A stretch of DNA of 64,000 nucleotides from Sequoia sempervirens (Eukaryota; Streptophyta; Pinopsida; Cupressales; Cupressaceae), in contig VDFB02321286.1 in NCBI GenBank assembly GCA_007258455.2, forward strand, positions 103,203 to 167,202, in the 5' to 3' direction. The notes beneath the pieces are model-generated. The model did no database searches and was not told the origin of the DNA. It saw only the letters and a list, made by a program, of their open reading frames with translations. Positions 22,311-33,497 of the stretch are shown here, piece after piece. Numbering within the stretch: position 1 is the first letter of the stretch; each line of letters begins with the position of its first letter. The position numbers and the translations under genes are program-made.

Positions 22311-24649
22311 AACAATGATGTTTTGATCTGATGAGATGAAAATCTTATGATATGATCAAAATATGTTCCTAATTCTTGATTGTGGCTGCCAATGATAAAG
22401 GATATCAAAATCCTATTGGGGAAGTTGAATCAATAATCAAAAATTTGTTTGAAAGGTGCACTTTTAAGATTTGATCCTTGTTTTTGAAGTATATCAAATA
22501 GCTTAATTAAACTCACTGAAGGATTTGACTGGGATGTGTTGGATAATCAATAGAAGGTTGTGGTAGATAATTGAAGTTGAGAGGTTGATTGTGATTGTGT
22601 CCTTGTGATAGAGCTCTTCTCTAAAAATAGGTTCGTGAATATAAAGGCTTTACAGCGTACTCGTCGGTAAATCCCCTAGTAAAATCTTGGTATCTATGGA
22701 TGAACTCACAGTAATGGAGCAAGACATTTTGAATTTTATACAAAAACTTCCTATGTTGCAAGGTTTTTCTGTAACCTAAATTTTTCTTGGGTTTCTTGAT
22801 CCTATTAACAATCAATTTCCTGACGAATTTGGTTGATTTCCACTCTCTAAGCATGAGAGAAATGTCAAAAGGCTACTGGGCTGAAGATATTACAAACACA
22901 GATCTGTCAAAAGTAATAATCCTGGAAAGTGACAAATGCACTATTTTGTACCCTATATGCACTGTAGAAATAGGCCTATGCACCAGACAAATAGTCAAAT
23001 GTGCTAAAACATACCCTAGATGTGCTACTCTATGTCCTATATGTGCTACAAAAAAAATGCTTTGACAGTGACCAAAATTGTTCACAGAATACTCAGCCTA
23101 TGCGTCAAAATAAGTTCTAAATGCACTGAACTAACTAGTGAATACGCTAGAATAGACCTTATATGCGCTAAGATATCCCCTATATGCAGTAAAACTGTTT
23201 TCCAAAGCAGTTTTTCAAATAGTTTTTGAACAATTTCAGCTGAATTTTTGCATGTTCATCTTGGATGCTATTTTATCTGAATTAGTGTGATTGAAAACAC
23301 AACTAACATTCTGAAAATAATTGTTTTTAAGCCCTATACTAAACATCAAGTGTATGTTCAATTTGTTTTTTCAAAGAGTGTTTTCATAGGTTTCACACAT
23401 AACAGACAATTCAAGCAGACTCACTCTTAGTACTCAAGTAGGTCATCATAATAACCACAACCCGCATCTTAGAACTGCGTCAACTCACACAGCCGTGTCA
23501 CCCTCGAAGGGGCACCCATGTTTTTGTATTTTCTAGGCGCATACTTAGAGTGACAAAAGTGGATACCAGATCCCCTAAGCAAATGGTCCTTGGAAATTAT
23601 ATGGTGAGTGTCTTGGGGGTAGATTCTTCCCTCCCCTTGCACTGTGATTATTAGGATGTTCGAAAAATGACATGGTTGACTACTACACTAGGTTCGTATT
23701 AAGGGTTTTCATTCAGTGCAGCAATAATAAACTCCCTCAAGAGACCTCCCAACCTTTAGAACAAAGGCTTTAGGGATGGTTATCTTGCACACTACTGGAA
23801 AAAGTGGGTTTCCCCAGATTTGCTTTAAATTTTATAGTGGGGTGGAATAGCCTAGCTTTGGCTTGAACCCACTTGGGTCGTTCCTCTTGGGTGAGTACTT
23901 TTTCCCACAAGAGCAGGCCCTCTACAGGATGTAATAAAGCATTAAAATTGCAGAAATTGAAAAGGTAAGTTTGGTATTCTTATCACCTAGTTAAGGGGAG
24001 AGGATAGACCTATTGCCACAAACAAAGCAAACAATGTTCTTTTTAGAGCCCAAATGACAATGATTTAATCTATGTGAAGATATTGCTTCACAAAAAGCAT
24101 GGGATTCATTTTAACTGCAAAATCAATATGTGGTGACTACCCTAGATTGCTTCATTTTAATCCATGTCTACCCTAGGGTTGCTTCTTTTTAAAACTAGAT
24201 GTGACTATCCTAGATTGGTTCTTTTTATGCTAGAAAAAGCTCTGTCTGCGGAAGGCATTAGACTCAGAACTTTGTTTAATTACACCCTGTATGCACTAAA
24301 AAATTAAACAAAAGCACTAAAATAAATATTTAATGCGCTAAAACAGACAGTAAATGTGTTGCAAAAAACCTTAAATGCGCTAAAAGAAATGCATTTTTTT
24401 TACAAAATTTTAATGAAGTGAGCTGAGTGTATGCACCATTCTATTCCTTATAAGCATCATTTTGTTCCCTATATGTGCCAAAACAGTTCCTGGATGCGCC
24501 GAAAAACTTGCAAAAGCACTGTTAGAAATCTTGGATGTGCTAAAAAAAGCCACGTATGAGCTAAAACGCGAAATTTTTCATAAATCCGAATTCTAAAACG
24601 TGAAATCCTCTCAAGAAATCTGCAAGTAAATTTAAAAAATGGGGCAAGG
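22311..24649. other. Leader (5' untranslated) region of the gypsy element
   Basis: Over 2.3 kb between the PBS and gag without coding support. At 22,935-23,205 and 24,275-24,565 it contains many degenerate copies of CCCTATATGCGCTAAAA-type motifs, the reverse complement of the family found in the trailer at 13,690-14,095. Confidence 0.65.
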
Positions 24650-24671
24650 GCCCCATGGTGGGCGCCAAAAA
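24650..24671 (-). promoter_or_regulatory. Primer binding site
   Basis: On the minus strand, two bases after the LTR end, TTTTTGGCGCCCACCATGGG. The TGGCGCC core after a short T-run is a usual plant gypsy PBS form. I cannot assign the tRNA with certainty. Confidence 0.75.
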
Positions 24672-24673
24672 TG

Positions 24674-25845
24674 TGTGATCGATTTTAAGTGCGCAAGAAA
24701 TGTATAATTGTAGATTAAAAACAAATCAAACACACCAATGAAACTTTAAATCAAAGCATAAAATAAAGGAAAGAAATGCAAACTTCATGAATTTATGCTT
24801 CAAAGGCATTCCATTGTCCTCTATCTCGAGTGTTTTTTTCAATTCCAAGTTGCTCTCAGATCTTGTGCTAGGCTCAACAAACAATTTTTCTAGAGAACAA
24901 GATTAAAAATGATGATTGTATTCTATGCTATGAAATCATTAACATGCATGATTGCTAGAAATATAAGATTAAGAAATTCTTTAAATACTAAAGTTGATAA
25001 TGACAATGCCAGAATGCTAGAATGAAATTAAGCTCTAATGTGTGTATATCTGTAAGTAACCAATGCTTGGATTTGCAAGGGTATTTATAGAGATTTCAAA
25101 AGATTCTAATTGGTTGATGTGATCAATGGCTGTGAAAATTCCTGACAGATCGAATGGTCAAAGATGGATAAGACTAGAGAGAAAAATAGAAGAAAACCAG
25201 AAAGCAAGATTTGTTTCCTTTTTCGGGGAAGAGATTAGATGAGATGAATTGTAAAAATCATCATTTTGTGAGATTGAGGAAATTTTTTGAAGATAAATAA
25301 TGAATTTATAAAATTCATTATTCATTTATTGGTGACATGGAAGATTTTCTTAATTAAATAAAATATTTAATTAAAATTTGAAGAATAATGGGGGATTTCA
25401 TAATTAAATAAAATATTTAATCATGATTTGAAAAGATATGAAGGCTATTTAATTAAATAAAGATATTTAATTAATTTTTTAGAAAATGACATGTAAATGA
25501 AATTAATTAGATAAAATATTTAATTAATTAGAAGAAAGATTTGAATAGGCGAAAAGAAATATTTAAATTTAATTAAATCAAAAGACTTAATTAAATCCAA
25601 AAGGTGATAATTAATTAAAATAAATAAAGAGTATTTATTTAATTAATCAAGTAGACATATGAATGTGAAATAATTATATAAAGTTGATTTATTTAATCAT
25701 GGCAGAAGAATAAAGTGAATGAACAGTATAATTAAATTAATTAAATTTAATCATATGTAGAGGACTTTTAGAGAGATTAATTAAATAATAAATATTTAAT
25801 TAAATGTCGGGATTAATTAGACATGACCAATTTTATGCATATACA
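24674..25845 (-). repeat. 5' LTR of the gypsy element
   Basis: Partner of 11,997-13,146 and 22 bp longer, with the same TG/CA ends. Substitutions between the LTRs are clearly visible, so the insertion is not recent; an exact age needs an alignment and a lineage rate. Confidence 0.93.
25082..25090 (-). promoter_or_regulatory. TATA box in 5' LTR (element promoter)
   Basis: CTATAAATACCC on the minus strand. This copy would drive transcription of the genomic RNA leftward through gag-pol. Confidence 0.6.
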
Positions 25846-26090
25846 ACAACATTTTTAGGTTAACTCCATCTTCCATGCAATACCTGAATCATTCCTTAAT
25901 TTGTGAGAGGATTTTCTTCAATTGCCTCTAATATGTTTCAACCGTTCACTAGCAATCTTTACATCATGTAGATGTTGCAAAGGTGGATTAAGGGATCAAA
26001 ATCAATAAAATGAACATAGTTCAATTCTTATTGTATAGGGTAGTAATCACTGGGTAAAATGGTGGGAAACTAACGAAATGATGTTTGAGG
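25846..26090. other. Short noncoding interval between elements
   Basis: Nothing recognisable between the gypsy LTR and the next inverted-repeat element. Confidence 0.5.
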
Positions 26091-27018
26091 GTGATCCCAC
26101 AATGCTGGTTTACAATTTTTGGGAGATCCTGGTTTTTGTTGAAATCACATATTTTTAGAAATTATAATGATTTAAGCCTTGAAAAGTTCCATTTAAAGGA
26201 TTCCAATTGAATAGGGTTTGATTGAACCACCTTAGACCTAACCCCCTTGGATAGAACCCTACTAGTTTTAAACCATACCAATAACGTAGTCTCCTTTACA
26301 CCTATCAAAATGTTGATAAAAAACCACTTTTGATTTACCTTTTGGGGGATCAAATGAATTCATTTAAAATTTATTTTTTGTATGTAGTCTTTATTATAAG
26401 CTTCCCAAAAATTATAATTTTAAATAAATTTTATTTTACTATTATATTTATTTTTTATTTCTTGTGAATGTAGGTTTTTCACCAAACTCAAGCTCTTTAT
26501 TTGCACATGTGGAAAAATATTGAAGTCCTTGATCCAACAAAAAAATGAATTTTGATACATACAAAAATGTTATGTTGTATATACTCTGCCTATGTCTAAA
26601 TTGTAATTTGTTTGACTTTGAAACTTGATTAAGGAAAAATATTCAATAAAACACTATGAAACCAAATAAAAATGCTAAATATCATAGTTACAAATCTAAA
26701 TTAAAAAAAAAAAATTTTATCCTTCATGGAAAAAAGTTATGTTGTATACGGTGAGCATCACTCCTTAAAAATGGTGTTTACTGAAAAAAAAACTATTTTT
26801 CGAAGGAGATGGAAAAAGAAGTGCAATCAAATTCCAAAATTTTTGAAAAAAGTATATATTTAGAATCTACAGACAAAATGTCACAAATCACTAGTTTGCA
26901 TAATCTTCAAATTCCTCATGGTTTAGCCACTATAGGTGCCCAAAAGTGAAGATTTAGTTAGAAAAAATCAATTCAGTGTCCAGTTTGGCCAAAAATTGTA
27001 AACCAAGATTGTGGGATC
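26091..27018. mobile_element. TIR DNA element, copy 1
   Basis: Starts GTGATCCCACAATGCTGGTT and ends with the inverse of GTGATCCCACAATCTTGGTT, so it has about 32 bp terminal inverted repeats with one mismatch in the first 20. A second full copy lies at 40,426-41,393, about 90 percent alike by eye along its length. The interior has no intact gene. A short block around 26,475-26,570 matches the only open stretch of the other copy, so both look like non-autonomous derivatives. I see no clear target duplication, and the superfamily is not assigned. Confidence 0.82.
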
Positions 27019-27500
27019 ACTCTTGACATAGTACAAAACCTTTTAATTGTGAAGTGTTCCCGTGATCAAATTCCCTGATTGCTACCCTTTTTTCTAATTT
27101 TGATGAATTGTAAGAGAATAAACCTAAATAACTTGCACATGAATATCAAATTTTTGGACTTATACTAATGATGAGTTTTGAACCATTTGGTGATGCTTCT
27201 ATGTATTTATTCCAGTAGTTGTTTTCTTACAAGTTTAATGGATTCCTTAAGTTTTTTTATTAATCATTAGTTTGAAAATTACCGTTTCAGAAAGTACCCT
27301 ATGTGTTTGTGCCTTCAAAAGTTTAATTGGGCAATGCTTGAAAAGTGAATGGGGAAGATGATGTCACAATTGGGAAACCTATTGTGAAACATCATGTTAG
27401 TAATTTTTGGATGTTAAGGCTTCCCAATTGGATATCAAAGATGTTTTCTCATCAACTTAATTTAGAATTTATGTATAAATGGATTCTTTAATAGTGCAGG
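27019..27500. other. Noncoding interval upstream of the protease exon
   Basis: No coding or repeat signal except the acceptor-like TTTAATAGTGCAG at its end. Possibly intron of the relic gene. Confidence 0.4.
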
Positions 27501-27613
27501 TCTTTACTGAGACAACAAATGAACCAGGGATGACATTTTTGTTGTCCAAGTCTGATGGCATTCTTGGGCTTGGTTTCCAGGAATTTTTTGTCGATAATGT
27601 TGTTCCAGTCTGG
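27501..27613 (+). pseudogene. Single exon of a phytepsin-like aspartic protease
   Basis: Plus-strand frame reads [20 protein letters not shown], then [18 protein letters not shown]. Plant A1 aspartic proteases (phytepsin/cardosin type) have [37 protein letters not shown] at this place. The exon is bounded by AG (27,499-27,500) and by GT after the split W codon (CCAGTCTG/GTTAGT). No neighbouring exon was found: the copia element is inserted about 280 bp downstream. Either a gene remnant or a captured exon. The sequence is well kept. Confidence 0.75.
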
Positions 27614-27894
27614 TTAGTGTTGATATCCTTTATTCTATAATATGTCAAATTCATTCTATAATTTGAGCATATCACCTTTCTTAAATTTTGAACAAGGATC
27701 TGAAATCAAGGGTTTAATATGCATATTTCAAGCCTATGTTGAACACTCTGTTTAAGGCATTTGTTGACAAGGCTACAATTTTTTAATCGATTTATCTTTT
27801 TGCTGTGTTTGGAATTTTTTTTGTAAACTTGCAATATACAATGCACTTTTATTCTTTTTGAATTGAGACTAATATTAATTTTGTTGGTTGTATT

Positions 27895-29148
27895 TGTTGA
27901 AAATTGGGGTGTTTTCTTAGCTTAATACTTTGTAAAACTTTATGAATGTTGATCTAAATATGTATTCTTTGTTACAGATTCTTTGTGGGTGATTATCTGA
28001 TTAATTCATTTTATCATTTGTAGAATGAAGACAGAAGGTTGTAGAAGAATTAGATAAGATATTAGAAGATACACAACATATACCGTTGAGAAACCCTTTT
28101 GGGAAAAAACTCCACCAAGAATCAATGTATTATTTAATCTCTAAAGTATATTACAACAATTCCAATCCTTTCTTGAGAATGTTTCTTTTTCCTTCACCAA
28201 ATCTTCTTCACAACCTGTAATAAAACTAATAATCACTCTCTTCAACATGCTTCAGATAAATAGGCAATAATCAACTTTGTAAACTCCAAAGAGTTACAAT
28301 TATAAAGCTTAATCCCTATCTCACAAAAGGTACGTCTGTCTCTTGTAAGTAGAATTCTACCATGAAGAATAATGCCAAAACATGTGCTTCATCCATTTGG
28401 GCATCCTAAACTGAAGTCACAATTGAACCTTGATTCCATAGATATCTTCAAGGCTTATCCTCAAAGTAGGCACCCAAGAATGGGCCCACTTAACTCATCC
28501 TTCTAAAATATCTTAGCATGCAAAAGAGTTGACTCCAAGAAGCCAACTTGGGCACCCAAGGTGGGTCCAAGTCATTATCTGTTAACTGAAACATAGCTCT
28601 CCACCATTCATGCAAGAATGGTCATCCCCTATTAATTGAAGGTAGTCACCTATTATTTTTCATGCAACTCAAGTAATTAGTCATGCATTCCAAGTTAACT
28701 AAAGTCAACTAGCATTCAAGTAAAACTAACTAAAGATAACTTAACCATAACTAAAGTGAACTAAAATAAACTAAACTAAACTAAGTTGAGCTGATTTGAA
28801 CTGAACTAAACTGAACTTCATGCATGTAAACATCAATCCCTAACTCCTAGGATCTTTATATGCATTCAAAAGTGTTATATTTTACTCAAAATAGTTAACT
28901 TAACTCAAGGTGAGTGTCACCTTCCATGTGGGCGCCCCATGTACCCCTATTATTTAGGAACTCATATTGGATACCCTCACATGCTCCTAGCATTTAGAAT
29001 TAATTACAAATGTCAATTAACATATTTCTTTCATTCAATATTAATCTCTTTCTAATCCTAGTGTTGGGGAACACTTTCCAAGGACTTAGGAGATACATGA
29101 AATAAATAATGTTTAGGATTGCAATTAAATGGTATTCTATTTCCAACA
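27895..29148 (-). repeat. 3' LTR of the copia element
   Basis: TG...CA ends: plus strand starts TGTTGAAAATTGGGGTG and ends CTATTTCCAACA. It pairs with 31,103-32,314. It includes a run of CTAAACTAAACTAAGT-type short repeats near 28,730-28,810, where most of the length difference lies. Confidence 0.93.
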
Positions 29149-29161
29149 TTCTTCCACTTGA
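29149..29161 (-). promoter_or_regulatory. Polypurine tract of the copia element
   Basis: TCAAGTGGAAGAA on the minus strand, directly before the 3' LTR; the usual form in plant copia elements. Confidence 0.8.
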
Positions 29162-29309
29162 CATTATACATTGCAATTATTCTAAACAAAGAATAATTAT
29201 TATAAATCAAGTATAGGACTCAAGGCCAATGGCCTTCCTACACCAACTAATCAATCCATGCCAACTTCAAATGCAACCTACATAATCATGAAGCTCCAAG
29301 CAAATGATT

Positions 29310-29640
29310 AAAACCAAGAAAACTTATTTGTAGGAACTAGTTTCATAAGATAATCTGCAACATTAATTAAAGTGTCAACTTTTTCAATTAATACCTTCCC
29401 ACTCTCAACCATTTCTCACACAAAGTGATACTTAGCATCAACATGATTAGTACGAGCATGATACATAGGATTTTTGGCTAAAATATAGCACTTTGACTAT
29501 CACATTCGAGTTTAACTTACTTGCAATTAAAACCAATACATTTCCCAAGTCTTTGTATCCAAACTGCCTCTTTGGAGGCATGTGAAACTGTCAAGTGTGT
29601 TGAACTCATGTTCAACCAAGGTGTAGGATTATTGGTCTTT
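29310..29640 (-). pseudogene. C-terminal end of copia RNase H
   Basis: Minus-strand translation gives EAVWIQRLGKC, then LECDSQSAI, NPMYHARTNHVDAKYHFV, ESGKVLIEKVDT and ADYLMKLVPTNKF. This is the characteristic copia tail (C-D-S-Q-S-A-I-x-L-A-K-N-P-x-Y-H-A-R-T-K-H-I-D-x-x-Y-H-F-V-R). A stop and a frameshift are present. The junction with unrelated sequence near 29,640 marks the edge of the deletion that removed the rest of pol. Confidence 0.85.
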
Positions 29641-30201
29641 ACTGTTGGAAATAAATTTTCTTACAAGTAAACATTCCAACATATATCTCTTACCATAAGA
29701 GAACTCAAGCCTCACCTATTTCTCCAAGTATCCATGAGGACCTGTAACCAACCAATCCATGCCAAAATCCAAATGCAACACAACACTATCATGAATTAAT
29801 CAAGCAAATGATTAATGTACCCAATACATAAGAGAACTACACAAGATCAATGTCAAAGCTCCAATCTTGAACATAAACATGACATCCATGATCTAACCAT
29901 CTCCTCCTAGGAGATCACATGCACCATAACATATATACATCCTGGTCTCAAGAAAACATGTAATATTCCAAACTCTAAACTAGTATCAAGAGTATAACAT
30001 GAAATAATAACAAGTACACTCTAAACCAAGAAACCATATCTCCAATCACATGGAGATAACCTTACCAATGATTCATCCATGTCACTGCAAACAACTCCCA
30101 CTAAACTGTGGTACCGAGTCACACATGGCATCATGAATACCATCCTGTCTATGAAGATTACTCTGAAACATGAAGAAAAGAGTTATCACAAACAATATTA
30201 G
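29641..30201. other. Internal copia sequence without recognisable coding
   Basis: Lies between the RNase H end and Gag, where most of pol should be. It contains a short block (29,640-29,830) that echoes 29,210-29,330, including CAACCAATCCATGCCAA. Confidence 0.45.
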
Positions 30202-31008
30202 CTAAAATAACCAATGCATCATTACTGTCATCAAGGATTCCTCTGTAGAAGAATCAAAACTCTTTTTCTTGTTCTTACAATCCTTCTTCACATGTCCTAG
30301 TTTCCCACAGTTCCAACACTTTACCTTACACCTTCCTTTTGACTTACCCTTCCATTCCTTGTCTCCCTTAGGTTCCTTTTCAGGCCTACCTTTTACAAAC
30401 AAGGCATCTTGGATTTCCATTTTAGACTTCCTCCTCATCTCCTCTGATAGGAGAGTAGAAATTATAGTGTCCATCTTCATATCTGCATCACTACCACTGA
30501 TAGAATCAATTAGATTTTCCAAGACTCTGGTAAAGAACAAAGTAAAAAAATGCATTCATCTTCATCTTCTAGCTTTACATCTATAGAAGCTAACTGAATT
30601 AGAATCAAATTAAAAGAATTTAAAGGATTTGCAACAAAATCACCTTCTTAAACAATACAACTGTCTTTTTAGATACAACTTATTAGTAAGACTCTTAGTT
30701 TGATAAATATCACCTATTCTCTTCCACAACTTATATGTAGTAGTTTCTTCTAAAAAATTCAAGAGAACAATATCAACAAGACATAATATTATGGGCCCTC
30801 TTGCCTTCTTATCAATCTTAGCCTAATCCTCATCTGACATCATTGTAGGTGACTTTGTCTCATTACCAACAGTTAACCACTGATCTCTCTCTTCAAGGCG
30901 ATCCTCCATTTTTAATTTCCACATCTCATAATTAGATCCATTGAAACTTTCAATATGTGAATGAGAATTCATTGTAACAAATTTATTTTCCAAAATCAAT
31001 AATAACAA
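30202..31008 (-). pseudogene. Gag of the copia element
   Basis: The N-terminus at 31,008-30,823 has FNGSNYEMWKLKMEDRLEE and DQWLTV, the classic copia Gag start (F-x-G-x-N-Y-x-x-W-K-x-x-M). The C-terminal part at 30,555-30,202 has a lysine-rich linker and the zinc knuckle CWNCGKLGHVKKDC, a complete C-x2-C-x4-H-x4-C. The middle is frameshifted. It would form the particle and bind element RNA. Confidence 0.9.
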
Positions 31009-31086
31009 AAAATGGTAAAGCTCTCACTATAGCCAAAAAACCTCCAATATTTTAAGAGAAATACATCCCAATACTCTACCCAACCT

Positions 31087-31100
31087 CAACTTTGATACCA
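31087..31100 (-). promoter_or_regulatory. Primer binding site (tRNA-iMet type)
   Basis: TGGTATCAAAGTTG on the minus strand, two bases inside the 5' LTR. TGGTATCA is the canonical initiator-methionine tRNA complement of plant copia elements. Confidence 0.92.
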
Positions 31101-31102
31101 AA

Positions 31103-32314
31103 TGTTGAAAATTGAGGTGTTTTTTTATCTTAATACTTTGTAAAACTTTATGAATGTTGATCTAAATATGTATTCTTTGTTACAGATTCTTTGTGGGTGA
31201 TTATTTGATTAATTCATTTTATCATTTGTAGAATGAAGGCAGAAGGTTGTAGAAGAATTAGACAGGATATTAGAAGATACACATCATAGACCATGGAGAA
31301 TCCCTTTTAGGAAAAAACTCCATCAAGAAGAAATGTATTATTTAATCTCTGAAGTAGAAATAATTCCAATCCTTGCTTGAGAATGTTTCTTTTTCCTTCA
31401 GCAAATATTCTTCACAACCTGCAGTAAAACTATCAATCACTCTCTTCAAATTTCTTGAGATAAATAGGCAATAATCAATTTTGTAAACTCCAAAGAGTTA
31501 CAATTACAAAGCTCAATCCCTATCTCACAAAAGGGATGCCTATCTCTTGCAAGTAGAGTTCTACAGTGAATAACAATGCCAAAACATCTGCTTCATCCAT
31601 TTGGATGTCCCAAATTGAAGTCGCAATTGAACCTTGATTTCATAGATATCTTCAAGGATTATCCTCAAAGTAGGCGCCCAAGAATGGGCCCACTTAACTC
31701 ATTCTTCTAAAATATGTTATCATGCAAAAGAGTTAACTCGAAGAAGCCAACTTGGGCACCCAGGGTGGGTCCAAGTCATTTTCTATTAACTAAAACATAT
31801 CTCTCCACTAGTCATGCAAGAATGGTCATCCCCTGTTAACTGAAGGTAGTCACCTGTTATCTGTCATGCAACTCAAGTCATTAGTCATGTATTCCAAGTT
31901 AACTGAAGTCAACTAGCATTCAACTAAAACTAACTAAAGATAACTGAACTAAAATAAATTAAACTAATTTTAAACTGAACCGAACTTCATGCATGTAAAC
32001 ATCAATCCCTAACTCCTAGGATCTTTACATGCATTCAAAAGTGTTATCTTTTACTTCAAATAGTTAACTTAAGTCAAGGTGAGTGTCACCTTCCATGTGG
32101 GTGCTCCATGTGCCCCTATTATTTAAGAACTCATATTGATTCCCTCATGCTCCTAACATTTATAATTAATTACAAATGTCAATTAACATGATTATTTCAT
32201 TCAATATTAATCTCTTTCTAATCCTAATGTTGGGGAACACTTTCCAAGGACTTAGGAGATACATGAAATAAATAATGTTTAGTATTGCAATTAAATGGCA
32301 TCCTATTTCCAATA
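31103..32314 (-). repeat. 5' LTR of the copia element
   Basis: Partner of the left LTR. The outer end reads CCAATA instead of CCAACA, so the first TG of this LTR on the minus strand is mutated to TA. Confidence 0.93.
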
Positions 32315-32319
32315 GTATT

Positions 32320-32760
32320 GAGGCACAACTTCATTCATGGCGGAAAAGGCAACACCCTGTTGCTCATATCAGATGGCACATTGCATATAAAGGAGGAAAT
32401 ATTCTAGTTGGATTATTGTTGATTGTGTTGAAGGAGAGAGCTTCATTTATGAGACACAATCAAAACTCTCCTTGGATTCTACACATTATAGCTTTCTCTA
32501 GGAAGATTTCCCATGTTGTAGAAGTTTTAAGAGATGAAAGAGGCATGTGCTCGAATTGAAGGGCTTCAAGCATGTGTTTCCATCATTGTAGAAGTATTTT
32601 GGAGAAGTTTCTTTCTTGCGGTCATTTCTCTGTAATATTGTAACTCAAATTTTCAATCTTGTGACTTAAAATAACAATTATAATACTCTATTTGTAAGTT
32701 GTAACTAGAACACCTTTCTTTTATTAATAAAGTTCACAAATTTTGTCTTCTTAATGGTTG
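32320..32760 (+). other. Possible 3' exon or untranslated remnant
   Basis: A modest open stretch (to TGA at 32,557) is followed by an AT-rich tail with AATAAAG at about 32,727, resembling a transcript end. It is the continuation of the host sequence interrupted by the copia insertion, downstream of the protease exon, but the residues do not match an aspartic protease that I know. Weak. Confidence 0.25.
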
Positions 32761-32829
32761 TCTTATTGTGTGCAATTGATGATTGATATGTATTTCTATG
32801 TTTTATGCTTAAATCCTCAAATATCAATC

Positions 32830-33497
32830 AATTAAAATGACTAAATATATTACCAATTTACATCAATTAATAATTAAATTGACTAAATATACTACCAATT
32901 GACAAAAATTAGTGAACATTGAATAAATATGACTAGATATATGACTAGTGAAACCAGTGAATAAAAATGACTATATACTACCAAATTGATCAAAATGATG
33001 ATTAAAATTAATGACTAAATACACTACCAACGCATAGAAATTAGTGAGTAAAAATGACTAAATAAGTGACTAGTTAACAATAATCAATGACTAAATATAT
33101 CAGTGAATAAAAAAATGACTGAATAAGTGACCAGATTACAACAATCAATGACTAAATCAACAACTAAATAACTAACCAGTTAAATATATTAGTGAATAAA
33201 AAATGACTAAATAAGTGACCAGATTACAACAATCAATGACTAAATATATCAATGGAAAAAAGTGACTAAATAAGTGACCAGATCGCAACAATGAATGACT
33301 AAATCAATGAGTAAATATACTACCAAATCGACCAATCAAAAAAACCAATAAATGACTAAAAATGGTTTAATCATCAATCTAGTCACATTATATATGACTA
33401 GCAATAAACTAGTAATGGTCATGTGACCAATTGTAGTCATTTATAAGCAATTTTTAGTATTTTTTTGGTAGTTTATTGTTGTTTTTTTACTAGTGTA
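32830..33497. mobile_element. One end of a CACTA-like element (subterminal repeats and TIR)
   Basis: The right edge reads TTTTTTTACTAGTG, the inverse of CACTAGTAAAAAAA, a CACTA-type terminus. Inside it, about 600 bp are filled with the motif AATGACTAAATA in direct orientation (about fifteen times, often with AGTGACCAG). Near the end the inverse (TAGTCATTTAT) appears. Short repeats crowded behind a CACTA terminus are the transposase-binding region of this superfamily. The opposite terminus was not found. Confidence 0.6.

Larger units (their letters stand above)
11997..25845 (-). mobile_element. Ty3/gypsy LTR retrotransposon, Tat lineage (dual RNase H)
   Basis: A nearly full-length 13.85 kb element on the minus strand. 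It has LTRs at both ends (1,150 and 1,172 bp), a PPT inside the left LTR and a PBS inside the right LTR. In minus order follow gag, protease, a G-patch-like segment, RT, RNase H, a second RNase H, and integrase. The second RNase H between RNase H and integrase is the hallmark of the plant Tat group (Ogre, Retand and relatives). All coding parts carry stops or frameshifts. The 5 bp next to the two LTRs (TTCTA and ACAAC) do not match, so no target duplication is visible. Long noncoding leader (2.3 kb) and trailer (2 kb) regions fit Tat elements. Confidence 0.92.
27895..32314 (-). mobile_element. Ty1/copia LTR retrotransposon, internally deleted
   Basis: 4.42 kb on the minus strand, flanked by a perfect 5 bp target duplication GTATT (27,890-27,894 and 32,315-32,319). 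LTRs of 1,254 and 1,212 bp, a PBS complementary to initiator methionine tRNA, a PPT, the start and zinc knuckle of Gag, and the C-terminal end of RNase H are present. Protease, integrase and RT are missing, so it is a large-deletion derivative that would need proteins from a full element. Confidence 0.93.

Noticed and set aside
22873..23085. A 70-codon minus-strand frame with repeated AHIGH/AHLGY-like phrases.
   Set aside because: It is the translation of the CCCTATATGTGCTA motif array in the gypsy leader.
23791..23812. CACTACTGGAAAAAGTGGG resembles a CACTA terminus.
   Set aside because: It lies inside the gypsy leader with no partner end, subterminal repeats or duplication; a single match of this length can be chance.
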